From: Thiosocius teredinicola
Lineage (GTDB): Bacteria; Pseudomonadota; Gammaproteobacteria; Chromatiales; Chromatiaceae
Reading direction: 5' to 3'
Assembly (NCBI RefSeq): GCF_002009425.1
Contig: NZ_CP019936.1
Location: 310,001 to 374,000, forward strand
DNA: 64,000 nt
Shown here one piece after another: positions 28,434 through 38,072 of the stretch. The notes under the pieces are model-generated. The model ran no database searches. It saw only the letters and a program-made list of their open reading frames with translations, and was not told the DNA's origin. Within the stretch, counting starts at the first letter, position 1; every line of letters begins with the position of its first letter. A program made the position numbers and the translations under genes.

Positions 28434-29470
28434 GCGAGTTGTTACGCGAGTTTGATGAGTTCCCTGTTTCTCTGCTCGAAACGGAGGCCAAGGGGTTACA
28501 TGGCATTCTGGGTGGGCCGTCGTTGTTCCACCTTAAAGGGCGGCGCGAGCCGGCGCTGTTTGTCGCGGTGCTGATGCACGGCAACGAAACCAGTGGCTGG
28601 GATGCGATCCGGCAGGTGCTGCACGAGTACCTGCGTGAAGACGGTTTCGATCTGCCGCGCTCGCTGAGTCTGTTTATCGGCAACACGGCCGCCGCAGAGG
28701 CAGGGCTGAGGCACCTGCCCGATCAGCCCGATTACAACCGTGTGTGGCCGGGTAGCGAGAGCTACGGCACGCCCGAGCACGAGTTGATGAAGGCGGTGCT
28801 CGACCGCATGACGGATCGTGAGATCTTTGCGTCGGTAGACGTGCACAACAACACCGGGGTCAATCCGCACTACGCCTGTGTCAACGTCCTCGAGCATCAG
28901 TCGCTGCACCTGGCGGCACTGTTCGGGCGCACCGTGGTGTACTTCGTGCGCCCGCGCGGCGTTACATCGATGGCAATGGCGGCGCTCGGTCCGTCGGTAA
29001 CCCTGGAATGCGGCAAGGTCGGTCAGCCGCATGGCGTCGAACACGCCGGCGAGTATCTGCGAGCCTGCCTGAATCTCTCCGAGATACCGACCCACCCGGT
29101 TGCCAGTCACGATATCGACCTGTACCACACGGTGGCGATCGTGCGCGTACCTGACGACCATCAGTTCAGTTGCGGCGGCAGCGATCAGCCGATCAACTTC
29201 CCGCGCGACCTGGACACGATGAATTTTCGTGAACTGCCTGCCGGCAGCCTGATCGCGGAGTGTGCGCCGGAACTCGTCGCACCGCTCGACGTGCGCGACG
29301 AGCGTGACCGGCATGTTGCGGAACGCTATTTCGAGATCGAAGACGGCCGCCTGTTGACCAAGGTGCCGGTGATGCCGTCGATGCTCACCTGCGATCCGGT
29401 CGTGATCCGCCAGGATTGCCTGTGTTACCTGATGGAGCGCTACAACGACCGCCTGATCGATGCCGGGTGA
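28430..29470 (+). CDS. Succinylglutamate desuccinylase/aspartoacylase-like zinc hydrolase
   Basis: A 346-residue M14-type zinc carboxypeptidase relative (AstE/AspA group). Zinc ligands are visible in VLMHGNETSGWDA (H and E) and VDVHNNTG (H). The substrate-carboxylate loop contains DYNRVWPG. The catalytic glutamate may lie in VTLECGKVG. Such enzymes remove an acyl group from an amino acid. GTG 28430 forms a GTGA overlap with the preceding gene and has GGAG six bases upstream; ATG 28418 is an alternative without a good ribosome binding site. The amidase-like chemistry next to a ligase suggests a shared metabolite. Confidence 0.82.
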   Translation: MSELLREFDEFPVSLLETEAKGLHGILGGPSLFHLKGRREPALFVAVLMHGNETSGWDAIRQVLHEYLREDGFDLPRSLSLFIGNTAAAEAGLRHLPDQPDYNRVWPGSESYGTPEHELMKAVLDRMTDREIFASVDVHNNTGVNPHYACVNVLEHQSLHLAALFGRTVVYFVRPRGVTSMAMAALGPSVTLECGKVGQPHGVEHAGEYLRACLNLSEIPTHPVASHDIDLYHTVAIVRVPDDHQFSCGGSDQPINFPRDLDTMNFRELPAGSLIAECAPELVAPLDVRDERDRHVAERYFEIEDGRLLTKVPVMPSMLTCDPVVIRQDCLCYLMERYNDRLIDAG

Positions 29471-29580
29471 GCCGCTGCGCTGTCTTCGTCCGGCACTCCG
29501 GCAGGTAAATTCGCCGTTAAGGTTCAGCGGGCGCTGCCGACAGGTTCGGGAAGGAGATTAGTACCGTCGTGGAGAAGACG

Positions 29581-30069
29581 ATGACCCCCATTATTATCGA
29601 CATCGAGGCTTCAGGGTTCGGCAAGGGCAGCTATCCGGTGGAAATCGGCCTGGTGCTGCCCGAGGGGTCGCGTCATTGCTACCTGGTGGCCCCCGCCCGC
29701 AATTGGCGGCACTGGGACCAAGAGGCGGAGCAGGTGCACGGCATTTCACGCGACGTACTCGAAGCCCACGGCCGCCCTGTGCAGGATGTGGCGTGGCGGC
29801 TCAACGAGTTGTTGAAGAACAAGGTTGTTTACAGTGACGCCTGGTCGTTCGATATGTCGTGGCTGGGCAAGTTGTTCGACGCGGCGAACATGCAGCAGTC
29901 TTTCCGCGTGGCCGACATCGCCGAACTGATCGACGAACAACAGCGCGATCGCTGGGGGCAGGTCAAGCAGCAGGTAGTCGAGGAGTTGGGGCTGCGTCGC
30001 CATCGCGCAAGCGGCGATGCACGTATTCTTCAAGAAACCTGGCGGCGCGTCGTTCAGCGCGCGGCCTGA
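29581..30069 (+). CDS. DEDDh-type 3'-5' exonuclease-like protein
   Basis: A 162-residue exonuclease fold. Exo I reads IIDIEASGFGKGSYPVEIG with both catalytic acidic residues. Exo II lies around VVYSDAWSFDMSWL. Exo III is HRASGDARIL with the histidine and final aspartate, as in DnaQ-like and RNase T-like enzymes. The target (RNA or DNA) cannot be decided. GGAGAAG just upstream of ATG 29581 supports this start; GTG 29569 with AAGGAG 12 bases upstream is possible and would add four residues. Confidence 0.78.
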   Translation: MTPIIIDIEASGFGKGSYPVEIGLVLPEGSRHCYLVAPARNWRHWDQEAEQVHGISRDVLEAHGRPVQDVAWRLNELLKNKVVYSDAWSFDMSWLGKLFDAANMQQSFRVADIAELIDEQQRDRWGQVKQQVVEELGLRRHRASGDARILQETWRRVVQRAA

Positions 30070-31109
30070 CCCGCCTGCTGATCCGACTGGCGGCGCTCAG
30101 CCGGTGCCAGCGGGATCAGCCCCTGCTCAATCAAAGCGCCTTCGGGGCCGCTGATCTGCGGCGACAGCAGCGCCTCTACAAAGGTATCGAGATTGTGCAC
30201 GATCCGTTCGTGCTGCGGCTTCACATAGATGAACAAGGGGCGGCTCAGCGCATACACGCCGGATTCGATCTGCGCGAATTCGGGTAACACGCCATCGATC
30301 GATGCCGCCTGCAGGCGGTCGCGATTACGGTCGAGAAAGTTGTAGCCGAAGATCCCGATGGCCTCGGGGTCGTTGACCAGCTTGCGCACGATCCGCGCGT
30401 CGTTCTCTCCCGCATTGACGAAGGCCCCGTCCTCGCGCAGCGTCTGGCAGCGCTGGTGGAAGGCGTCGGCATCCGTGCGCTGCAACGACGAAAGCACCGG
30501 CGTTTCGACACAGACCGACTCGAGAAGGCGTTCAGCCAGGATGTCGCGGGTACCGGAGGTCGGGGGCGGTCCGAGCACGCGTATGCGTTGATTGGGCAGC
30601 TTCGGATTCACCTGCTGCCACGTCTGGTAGGGGTTCGGGATCAGCTTGCCGCCGTCCGACGGTGACGGCACCTCGCGTGCGAGCGCCAGGTAGAGGTCGC
30701 GTTTCGTCAGCTCGAACGCGGGGGCAGACTTGCTGTTGGCGAACACGATGCCGTCGTAACCGATCCTGATCTCGCGCACGTCGTTGACATGGTTGCGCGT
30801 GCAGTTCGTGCGCTCGCTATCTTTCATGCTGCGCGACGCCATGGTGATATCCGGTGTCGCCAGACCCAAGCCGGAGCAGAACAGCTTGATGCCGCCGCCG
30901 GTACCGGTCGATTCGACCACCGGTGCGGTGAATCCCTGGGCGCGGCCGATGTCTTCCGCGGCGGCCGTAACAATGGGATAGGCGGTCGATGAGCCGACGA
31001 TCAGGATGTGGCTACGCTGTGTGAGATCGGCCGCGAAAGCTGCGCAGTTCAACACCGCACAGCTCAGGCCGGCCAGAACCAGCGAGGGAAACCATCGGTT
31101 CGGATTCAA
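30054..31109 (-). CDS. PstS-like phosphate-binding periplasmic protein
   Basis: A 351-residue exported binding protein. The signal peptide runs over about residues 1-26, with cleavage after AFA. The mature part has the PstS pattern: ILIVGSSTAYPIV, VESTGTGGGIKLFC, PDITMASRSMKDSE, GYDGIVFANS, PPTSGTRDIL and EAIGIFGYNFLD. In the family the SST and SGT loops bind phosphate. Unusually it is not beside pstCAB: its TTG start (31109) overlaps the stop of a PiT transporter gene (TTGA). The frame continues far upstream through the transporter gene, but those residues are a shadow. Confidence 0.85.
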   Translation of the reverse strand: MNPNRWFPSLVLAGLSCAVLNCAAFAADLTQRSHILIVGSSTAYPIVTAAAEDIGRAQGFTAPVVESTGTGGGIKLFCSGLGLATPDITMASRSMKDSERTNCTRNHVNDVREIRIGYDGIVFANSKSAPAFELTKRDLYLALAREVPSPSDGGKLIPNPYQTWQQVNPKLPNQRIRVLGPPPTSGTRDILAERLLESVCVETPVLSSLQRTDADAFHQRCQTLREDGAFVNAGENDARIVRKLVNDPEAIGIFGYNFLDRNRDRLQAASIDGVLPEFAQIESGVYALSRPLFIYVKPQHERIVHNLDTFVEALLSPQISGPEGALIEQGLIPLAPAERRQSDQQAGQAAR

Positions 31110-32674
31110 GGCAACATCATCCCGCGGATCATGAAATACAACAGCGCCGCCAGCAGGCCGGACACCGGTACCGTGATCAACCAGGCGGCAACGATCTTCA
31201 TCAGTGCCGAACGTTTGACCAGTTCCGTCTTGTAGACGCGTTTGAGGCCTTTGCGTTCCTTTTTGCTTAATTCGGCCTTGGCCGAATGCTCTTTGAGCTG
31301 CTGCAGCATGACGCCTTTTTTGGCAACCGATGCCTTGCGGAATTCGATCAGAAACGCCTCGACCTCGGCCTCGTCCTGCCCGTGGTGGTGCGCCTTGATC
31401 TCTTCGACCATCTGCGAATAGCTTGCCTTGAGAAACTCGCGCAGAAAGCCGACACCGAACACCGCGCCGACTGCGATGTGGGTTGACGAAACCGGCAGGC
31501 CAAGCTGGGTCGCGATGATCACGGTGATCGCGGCCGCCATGGCGATACTGAAGGCGCGCATCTGATCGAGCTCGGTGATTTCGGTGCCGACCGTGCGGAT
31601 CAGTTTCGGCCCGTACAAGGCCAATCCGATCGCGATGCCGATCGCCCCGACCATCATCACCCACAATGGGATAGACGCCTTCTCGGCGATGCCGCCATGC
31701 AGTATGGCGTCGTTGATCGCGGCCAGTGGGCCGACGGCGTTGGCGACGTCGTTGGCACCATGGGCAAAACTCAACAGGGCCGCGGCAAACATCAGCGGGA
31801 TGGTGAACAGCTTGTTGACGCTGATCTTTTCACTCGGCAGCCGGTCGGCGGCGCGCGCCACGATCGGCTTGACGACGAAATAGACGGTCGCGGCGATGCC
31901 GACGCCGATCAACGCCGCCGGACCCATCCCCATTTTCCAGATGTGCTTGAAGCCCTTGAGCATCAAGTAGGTGCCGAATGCCCAGGCCATCAACGCCACC
32001 AGTAGCGGCACCATCTTCTTGGCGGCGCCGGTCATGTCTTCCTGGTAGGTGATCGTGCGTTTGATCAGATAAAGAAACAGGGCGGCGATGACACCGCCGA
32101 GTACCGGCGAGATCACCCAACTCGCGGCGATCTGTCCCATGGTGCCCCAGTCGGCGATACCGAGGCCGCCGGCCGCGATGCCGGCGCCGAGCACGCCACC
32201 GACGATCGAATGCGTGGTCGAAACCGGTGCGCCCAACGCGGTCGCCAGGTTGAGCCACAGGGCGCCCGACAGCAGCGCAGCCATCATCAGCCAGATAAAG
32301 GTGTTGCTGTCGGCAATCAGGCTGGGATCGATGATGCCTTTCTTAATCGTTCCGACCACGTCACCCCCGGCGATCAAGGCACCGCCGGCCTCGAACACCG
32401 CAGCAATTGCAATCGCGCCGCCCAGGGTCAGCGCTTTGGAGCCGACGGCCGGCCCGACATTGTTGGCGACGTCGTTGGCGCCGATGTTCATCGCCATGTA
32501 GCCGCCGATCATGGCCGCAGCGATCAGCATGTAGTTGTGCGGGATGTCGCCGATGTTGATGCCGGCGATCAGCATGATCAGGATGATGAAGAACAGGGCA
32601 GTCCCGAATCGGAACATTTCGGGGCGACCGAAGCGGGTCGCTTTTTCTATCTGCGAGATATTCTGCAATTCCAT
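31106..32674 (-). CDS. PiT-family inorganic phosphate transporter
   Basis: A 522-residue membrane permease with about 11-12 helices. The duplicated PiT signature is intact: MNIGANDVANNVGPAVG in the first half and FAHGANDVANAVGPLAA in the second, each with a downstream PVSTTHS or PVSSTHI motif. It should import phosphate (or metal-phosphate) using the proton or sodium gradient. A charged cytoplasmic segment of about 80 residues lies near the C-terminus, before the last helix pair. I choose ATG 32674, which gives a normal N-terminus; the extra 23 residues from 32743 are basic and look non-coding. The PstS-like gene is coupled downstream. Confidence 0.93.
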   Translation of the reverse strand: MELQNISQIEKATRFGRPEMFRFGTALFFIILIMLIAGINIGDIPHNYMLIAAAMIGGYMAMNIGANDVANNVGPAVGSKALTLGGAIAIAAVFEAGGALIAGGDVVGTIKKGIIDPSLIADSNTFIWLMMAALLSGALWLNLATALGAPVSTTHSIVGGVLGAGIAAGGLGIADWGTMGQIAASWVISPVLGGVIAALFLYLIKRTITYQEDMTGAAKKMVPLLVALMAWAFGTYLMLKGFKHIWKMGMGPAALIGVGIAATVYFVVKPIVARAADRLPSEKISVNKLFTIPLMFAAALLSFAHGANDVANAVGPLAAINDAILHGGIAEKASIPLWVMMVGAIGIAIGLALYGPKLIRTVGTEITELDQMRAFSIAMAAAITVIIATQLGLPVSSTHIAVGAVFGVGFLREFLKASYSQMVEEIKAHHHGQDEAEVEAFLIEFRKASVAKKGVMLQQLKEHSAKAELSKKERKGLKRVYKTELVKRSALMKIVAAWLITVPVSGLLAALLYFMIRGMMLP

Positions 32675-32809
32675 TCGGAGAAACCTGATCGGTTGTAGGT
32701 TGGACCGCGGTCGGCTGACAAAAAAACGCAACATTATTGTCACATTTTCAGGCCGAATAAACCCGAAAACCGATTGATGGGCGTCAAAGGTTTCTGCGCT
32801 GGAGAAGTC

Positions 32810-33727
32810 TCAGGAGTCGTAGTCGTTGCGCATCTCGCCTTTGAGCCTGTCGTAGCCCTTGTGGTGCCAGATGCGCATCTGTTTGTAAGGTTGTCCGCCG
32901 GCCCGCCACAGCTCGTCGTCCTTGAGAATCATGCAGGCGGTTTGCTGATGATCGTGGTTGCGATCGGCGTCGCTAATGTAGTCGCTACCGCCGAAGCAGC
33001 AGGTTTCGTAGAGGTGTGCGAGGTCGGGGTAGATCGCGCTGTGTTCATGCCCCAGCCAGTGCACCATCTCGTGAAACATCAGCGCCGGGCGGTTCTGGTA
33101 GCGATGCAGGTTGGCCGGGCGGAGTGGCTGGCCATTGCGGTGCTCGAGGATCTGGTCGTCGCGCAGGTGAAAGAACGAGCGGTAGGTCTGGTCGTCGTAG
33201 CGGCGGCTGAGGATACCGCCGAGGCGATAGGTATCGAGAATGATCGCCGGATAACGCGCCTCGTGCAGGACCGAGTACAAGGGGTCATCGAGGCTGGTAC
33301 CATTCGGGCTGGTGGCAACCGCGGTGGCAAACATCTTGTCTTCGACGCATTGCAGGGTCTTGGTCTGCGGCGAGGCGAGCAGGTCAGCCAGGCGACCCGC
33401 CTGTTCGGCGTGGTAGCGGTGCAGATAGCCCATCGGGCCGTTGCCGGCGAGGCATTGCAGGCCGATCTGCAACCCACGTTTCAGGTCGCTGCGCAGTATT
33501 GCTTCACCCGACGAGAAGGCGGCGGGCTCGGCATAGGGATAGTTTTCGCAACCCCGGGTGGCAACGGCATCGATCAGCGGTTGTTCCAGCAGCGCGGCAG
33601 GCGGGACGGCTGCCTTTCTTTGGGCGATGTCGGTCGCCGTCGCGCCCGAAGCCAGGACGGTGAGCGGCAGCACCCATGCTGTGAACGCGGTTCCTAAACC
33701 GCCGATTCTCGTGATCCAAGCCGACAC
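32810..33727 (-). CDS. Secreted zincin-like protein with HExxHxxGxxH motif
   Basis: A 305-residue exported protein (hydrophobic N-terminus to about residue 31). Residues 219-229 read HEMVHWLGHEH, the extended zinc-binding pattern of metzincin-like metallopeptidases, followed by a cysteine-containing loop YETCCFGGSDY and a conserved-looking DADRNHDHQQTAC. Several cysteines suggest disulfides. It is probably a periplasmic or extracellular metallopeptidase of unassigned family. GTG 33727 is supported by GGAGG seven bases upstream. It stands alone between the phosphate operon and the YdcF-like gene. Confidence 0.75.
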   Translation of the reverse strand: MSAWITRIGGLGTAFTAWVLPLTVLASGATATDIAQRKAAVPPAALLEQPLIDAVATRGCENYPYAEPAAFSSGEAILRSDLKRGLQIGLQCLAGNGPMGYLHRYHAEQAGRLADLLASPQTKTLQCVEDKMFATAVATSPNGTSLDDPLYSVLHEARYPAIILDTYRLGGILSRRYDDQTYRSFFHLRDDQILEHRNGQPLRPANLHRYQNRPALMFHEMVHWLGHEHSAIYPDLAHLYETCCFGGSDYISDADRNHDHQQTACMILKDDELWRAGGQPYKQMRIWHHKGYDRLKGEMRNDYDS

Positions 33728-33888
33728 GGATCAACCTCCAACCAGCTCATTTCGGGTGTCAGCGCCGTGTGACCGGCGCGTGACATCTCCTTCGAGTCTA
33801 GCCGAAGTTCCGTGTTTGTATATACATTGTGAATAAAAGGTGGCGTAGCGGCGCTACAACGCGCCCGGTCCGGGGCCCTGCTGGCGCA

Positions 33889-34665
33889 CTAGTGGTGGTT
33901 GAAGCCGTACCAGATCAATCCTGCCATCTCATGCAGGATACGGTAGCTCCGGCCCAGGTACCCGGGATGCGGCAGCCAGTCGCCGAGCTCGCTGCTGGTC
34001 TGTGCCGTCGGCGGAACGTGCTCGAAACCGAACGGCGCCGGCATCGCGTCGATGCCTTCGGTTTGGGCGGCGATCAGGGCGCGCGGCATATGCGAGGCAT
34101 GGGTTACCAGGATCACCCGCTGAATCTTGTGCTCCTTGAGCAGGCCGGCGCTGTTGCGGGCGTTCTGCTTGGTGTCTTTGCTGGTGTTTTCCGTGGCCAG
34201 GATCTTGACGCTGCCATGTGCGCGCAGCCAGTCGGCGGCCAGGTCGGCGAGTGGCCGGGTATCGCCCTTCACGCTGCCACCGCTCAGGACGATCGGCAGT
34301 TTTGTCTGCCGCTGCAGCTGCAATGCGTAGTCAACCCGCTGCAGGCTCAAGCCTCCCAGCTTGTCGCCACCCGGGACTTCCGGGTTGTGGCGCGAAACGT
34401 CTGCCAGCAGCACCAGGATCGCGCCGGCGCCACTCTTGTTCAGGCGCTCCTGACTGGGCGCCGGAACGGTTTCGACCTGCGCCGCGAGCCAGTTCAGGCC
34501 GACCGGCGTCGACAAGGCGTAAAACGCGACGATCGACAGAAAGATCAGGAAGCGGCCGAAGAAATGCTTGGCGAACAGCCAGCCGATCAGCATCAACAGG
34601 ATCAGGCCACCCGGAGGCAGCAGGATCAGTTTGAGGATCGCACGAGTCCCTACGTCTATGTCCAC
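33889..34665 (-). CDS. YdcF/ElyC-like membrane protein (DUF218)
   Basis: A 258-residue protein with two N-terminal membrane helices (about 10-32 and 36-56), then a DUF218 domain. Typical pieces are ILVLLADVSRHN, SLQRVDYALQL, LPIVLSGGS, ENTSKDTKQNARNS and VILVTHASHMPRA. Members such as ElyC and SanA affect envelope integrity, and others bind nucleotides; the exact role is unknown. Its GTG start shares one base with the lipA stop (TAGTG), so it is translated with lipA. Confidence 0.85.
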   Translation of the reverse strand: MDIDVGTRAILKLILLPPGGLILLMLIGWLFAKHFFGRFLIFLSIVAFYALSTPVGLNWLAAQVETVPAPSQERLNKSGAGAILVLLADVSRHNPEVPGGDKLGGLSLQRVDYALQLQRQTKLPIVLSGGSVKGDTRPLADLAADWLRAHGSVKILATENTSKDTKQNARNSAGLLKEHKIQRVILVTHASHMPRALIAAQTEGIDAMPAPFGFEHVPPTAQTSSELGDWLPHPGYLGRSYRILHEMAGLIWYGFNHH

Positions 34666-35636
34666 TAGCGCTCCAACACGGGATTGGCTTGAAGGTCTGC
34701 ATGATACGAAGAACGCACCATCGGTCCACTGGCTACGTTCGAGAAGCCCATCTGCTCGCCGAGCACGCGTAGTGCGTCGAACTCTTCCGGCGTTACGAAC
34801 CGGTCGACCGGCAGATGGTCACGGCTCGGCTGCAGGTATTGGCCGAGTGTCAGCATTTCACAATCGTGGTCGCGCAGGTCACGCATCACTTGCTCGACCT
34901 CTTCGCGGGTTTCACCGAGGCCGAGCATGATCCCCGACTTGGTCGGAACACCGGGGTGCTGCGCTTTGAAGGCCTGGAGCAGGTCGAGTGACCATTGGTA
35001 GTCAGCGCCCGGCCGGGCCTGGCGATACAGTCGCGGCACCGTTTCCAGGTTGTGATTGAACACGTCGGGTGCGGCATCGCTGAACTGATCCAGTGCCACC
35101 TCCATGCGGCCGCGGAAGTCGGGTACCAGCACCTCGATCGTCGTGCTGGGGGTCGATTGGCGCACCGCCCGAATGCACTCGGCGAAATGGCCGGCGCCGC
35201 CGTCGCGCAGGTCGTCGCGATCGACCGAGGTGATCACGACATAACGCAGTGCTATCTGTGCGATCGCGTCCGCCAGGTGCCGCGGCTCGTCGCCGTCCAG
35301 CGGTTGCGGTTTGCCATGCGCGACGTCGCAGAACGGGCAACGCCGGGTACAGATGTCACCCATGATCATGAATGTGGCGGTGCCGTGGCTGAAGCATTCA
35401 CCCAGGTTCGGGCATTGCGCCTCTTCGCACACCGAGCTCAACTTGCTCTCGCGCAGGATCTGCTTGATCCGCGCTACGCCGGGCCCGCTAGGCGCCTTGG
35501 CGCGAATCCAACTGGGTTTGCGCACCACCTCGGTCGTCGGCTGCACCTTGACCGGAATACGGCTGACCTTGTCATGACCGCGTTGGTGGGTGGCAGGCTG
35601 GCTGCGCGATGGGGCGTTGTAGCTCTTGTTCGCCAT
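34665..35636 (-). CDS. lipA: Lipoyl synthase
   Basis: A 323-residue radical SAM enzyme that inserts two sulfurs into octanoyl chains on lipoyl domains. Both clusters are visible: the auxiliary [4Fe-4S] ligands in [12 protein letters not shown], and the radical [29 protein letters not shown] and the C-terminal RSSYHAD, whose serine ligates the auxiliary cluster, are present. The length is normal with a basic N-terminal extension of about 40 residues. No lipB is adjacent. The YdcF-like gene overlaps its stop by one base. Confidence 0.96.
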   Translation of the reverse strand: MANKSYNAPSRSQPATHQRGHDKVSRIPVKVQPTTEVVRKPSWIRAKAPSGPGVARIKQILRESKLSSVCEEAQCPNLGECFSHGTATFMIMGDICTRRCPFCDVAHGKPQPLDGDEPRHLADAIAQIALRYVVITSVDRDDLRDGGAGHFAECIRAVRQSTPSTTIEVLVPDFRGRMEVALDQFSDAAPDVFNHNLETVPRLYRQARPGADYQWSLDLLQAFKAQHPGVPTKSGIMLGLGETREEVEQVMRDLRDHDCEMLTLGQYLQPSRDHLPVDRFVTPEEFDALRVLGEQMGFSNVASGPMVRSSYHADLQANPVLER

Positions 35637-35768
35637 GGCGACGGTCTTCTTCCGTTTCGAAGTGATCTAATTGTACCGATTTTTAGACCGCGGAACCCTT
35701 GCAGTTCGCCGTGAGTGACCTGCGGAGCCAGTCAATCACGGGTTGGGCGAGCGCTTCCCCGCTAAGGG

Positions 35769-35774
35769 TATACT
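35769..35774 (+). promoter_or_regulatory. Candidate -10 element upstream of the qmcA-like gene
   Basis: TATACT lies 34 bases before ATG 35808. A TTGGGC at 35743-35748 is 20 bases away, too far for a good -35, so only the -10 is suggested. Confidence 0.35.
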
Positions 35775-35807
35775 GCGCTCCGCGAACCACCTACAAGGAT
35801 TGAATCG

Positions 35808-36731
35808 ATGAGCGAATTCGGCGTTTTTACACTCTTCCTGTTCGGCCTCGCCGCAGTCATTTTGTTCCTCGGGGTGAAATCGGTGCCGCAGGGAAATGAA
35901 TGGACGGTTGAACGCTTCGGCAAGTACACCCGCAGCCTGCGTCCGGGCCTGAACCTCATTGTGCCGGTCATCGATCGCATCGGCCACAGGCTCAACATGA
36001 TGGAACAGGTGTTGGACGTGCCGACCCAAGAGATCATCACCAAGGACAACGCCATGGTGTCGGTCGATGGTGTGGTGTTCTATCAGGTGCTCGACTCGGC
36101 CAAGGCGGCCTACGAGGTCAGCAACCTGCAATACGCCGCGCTGAACCTGACCATGACCAACATCCGTACCGTGATGGGTTCGATGGACCTCGATGAATTG
36201 CTGTCGAAACGCGACGACATCAACGCCCGCCTGCTGATGGTGGTCGACGAGGCGACCACGCCCTGGGGAGTTAAGGTAACGCGCATCGAGATCAAGGACA
36301 TCAGCCCGCCGACCGACCTGGTGGAATCGATGGCACGCCAGATGAAGGCCGAGCGCGACAAGCGTGCCGCGATCCTGGAAGCGGAAGGCCGTCGACAGGC
36401 CGAGATCCTCAAGGCCGACGGTGAAAAGCAGGCGGCGATTCTCGAAGCCGAGGGCGAGAAAGAAGCGGCGTTCCGCGAGGCCGAGGCGCGTGAACGTCTG
36501 GCCGAGGCCGAAGCGAATGCGACGCGCATGGTGTCCGAGGCGATCGCCAGCGGTGACATCCAGGCGGTCAACTACTTCGTTGCGCAGAAATACGTCGATG
36601 CGTTGCAGACAATCGGCAGCGCCCCCAACCAGAAACTGATCTTCATGCCGATGGAGGCCAGTGGCGTGATCGGTGCGCTCGGCGGCGTGGCCGAGTTGGC
36701 CAAGAGCGCAATGGAGAAAGACAAGGCATGA
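35808..36731 (+). CDS. qmcA: SPFH/band 7 membrane protein, QmcA/paraslipin type
   Basis: A 307-residue protein with one N-terminal membrane helix (about 5-25), then an SPFH domain starting [19 protein letters not shown]. It ends in a long alanine/glutamate-rich coiled coil (about 175-250, repeats of the type [17 protein letters not shown]). Such proteins form large oligomeric membrane-anchored scaffolds and organise membrane microdomains or protease quality control. It is coupled by an ATGA overlap to an NfeD-like gene, the standard pair. Confidence 0.92.
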   Translation: MSEFGVFTLFLFGLAAVILFLGVKSVPQGNEWTVERFGKYTRSLRPGLNLIVPVIDRIGHRLNMMEQVLDVPTQEIITKDNAMVSVDGVVFYQVLDSAKAAYEVSNLQYAALNLTMTNIRTVMGSMDLDELLSKRDDINARLLMVVDEATTPWGVKVTRIEIKDISPPTDLVESMARQMKAERDKRAAILEAEGRRQAEILKADGEKQAAILEAEGEKEAAFREAEARERLAEAEANATRMVSEAIASGDIQAVNYFVAQKYVDALQTIGSAPNQKLIFMPMEASGVIGALGGVAELAKSAMEKDKA

Positions 36732-37171
36732 ATGGCTACGAGCCCGACTTCTGGCACTGGTGGATCCTGGCGCTCGGCCTGATCATCGTCGAGACCCTGG
36801 TGCCCGGCACCTTCTTTCTGTGGATGGGTATCTCGGCCATCGTGCTCGGCCTGGTCGCTTGGCTGGTGCCGGCGATGGGTTGGGAGACCCAGCTGATGCT
36901 GTTCGCGGTGTTGTCGCTGGTCAGCATCGTCGGCTGGCGCTGGTGGCAGCGCAAGCATCCCGAGGAGACCGATCAGCCCACCTTGAACCGGCGCGGCGAA
37001 CAATATGTCGGCCAGGTGTTCACGCTGGAGACGGCGATCGAGAACGGCTTCGGCAAGGTGCGGGTTGGCGACAGCCTGTGGCGCGCCCAGGGAGCCGACG
37101 CGGCAGCCGGTGCGCGGGTGCGCGTGACGGCCGCCAACGGGGTGATTCTGGTCGTCGAGCCGGTCGACTAG
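36728..37171 (+). CDS. NfeD-family membrane protein
   Basis: A 147-residue protein with three hydrophobic helices in the first 75 residues ([19 protein letters not shown] start). It ends in an OB-fold-like C-terminal domain, beginning [16 protein letters not shown] and ending in VEPVD. Short NfeD proteins work with QmcA/stomatin partners, perhaps stabilising the oligomer. The start overlaps the qmcA-like stop by four bases. Confidence 0.9.
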   Translation: MNGYEPDFWHWWILALGLIIVETLVPGTFFLWMGISAIVLGLVAWLVPAMGWETQLMLFAVLSLVSIVGWRWWQRKHPEETDQPTLNRRGEQYVGQVFTLETAIENGFGKVRVGDSLWRAQGADAAAGARVRVTAANGVILVVEPVD

Positions 37172-37196
37172 GGTCGGCCAGGCGGGTGGCCGGGGT

Positions 37197-38072
37197 TCAG
37201 GCCATCATGCCGTCGTGCTGCGCCATGATGTTGTACATGGCGTCGACCATTTCCATCGTCGAGGCGTCCAGGGCGGCCGATCCGACTTCCGGCGGCAGGT
37301 CGGCGATTCGCCAGATCGGAGCGCGAATCCGCTGCACGATTTCATCGATCAGCAGGTCCGAATCGACACCGCTGCTGAGCTGCACGGCGATGTGCAGCAC
37401 GGCGATCTCACGTGCCTGAGCACCCGCCACATCTTCAGGGCGCATCAGGTGAGCAAATGAATCGACGAAAATCGGCGGCAACTGCCACGCGCGCGCCAGC
37501 TCGGCAGCGAACTGCATGGCGTCGAAGCCGATCAGTTCCTGCTCTTCGTACAGTCTCGCGTCCAGGCCTTCGTCGGATCGCGCCAGCGCCTGGCGACATT
37601 CTTTCGGGTAGCGGCTGAACAGCACCAGGTGACCGATGTCGTGCAGCAGGCCACGGGCAAACAGGCTTTCGGCGCTGCGCATGGCGGCACCATCGGCTAT
37701 CGATTGCGCGAGGAAGCCACAGTGCACGCTGCGATACCAGAAGGTATCAATATCCATCAACTCGTTGCGCATCGCGTCGAAGGCCTTCGACACACTGGCG
37801 GCCAGCACCATGTCGTGAATCTTCTGCATCCCGAGGATGTTCGCCGCCCGCGAGATCGTGTCGACCTGCGAGCGAAACCCGTAAAACGCGCTGTTGGCCA
37901 TGCGCAGCACGCGGGCGGCCAGGGCCGGATCGAGCGACAGTACCTCCGCCGCATCGGCCATCGATGAATCCTCCGAATCCATGACTTCGCGCAGGCGGAT
38001 GTACACATCGGGTAGTGATAATGCGTCGAGGGATTCGTCGATCAGTTCGTCGATCTTGATAGCTGAGGTCAT
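37197..38072 (-). CDS. HDOD-domain signalling protein
   Basis: A 291-residue soluble protein dominated by an HDOD domain (about residues 18-215), with LPDVYIRLREVM, DPALAARVLRMANSAFYG, ILGMQKIHDMVLA and RGLLHDIGHLVLF. HDOD domains resemble HD phosphohydrolases but often lack activity and serve in signalling. Here HD is retained in LLHDIGH. No output domain is attached. It is monocistronic, convergent with the NfeD-like gene. Confidence 0.9.
   Translation of the reverse strand: MTSAIKIDELIDESLDALSLPDVYIRLREVMDSEDSSMADAAEVLSLDPALAARVLRMANSAFYGFRSQVDTISRAANILGMQKIHDMVLAASVSKAFDAMRNELMDIDTFWYRSVHCGFLAQSIADGAAMRSAESLFARGLLHDIGHLVLFSRYPKECRQALARSDEGLDARLYEEQELIGFDAMQFAAELARAWQLPPIFVDSFAHLMRPEDVAGAQAREIAVLHIAVQLSSGVDSDLLIDEIVQRIRAPIWRIADLPPEVGSAALDASTMEMVDAMYNIMAQHDGMMA

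Noticed and set aside
31110-31664. Upstream extension of the PstS-like frame
   Set aside because: The extension lies inside the PiT gene and is an arginine- and glycine-rich shadow; the signal peptide begins at TTG 31109.
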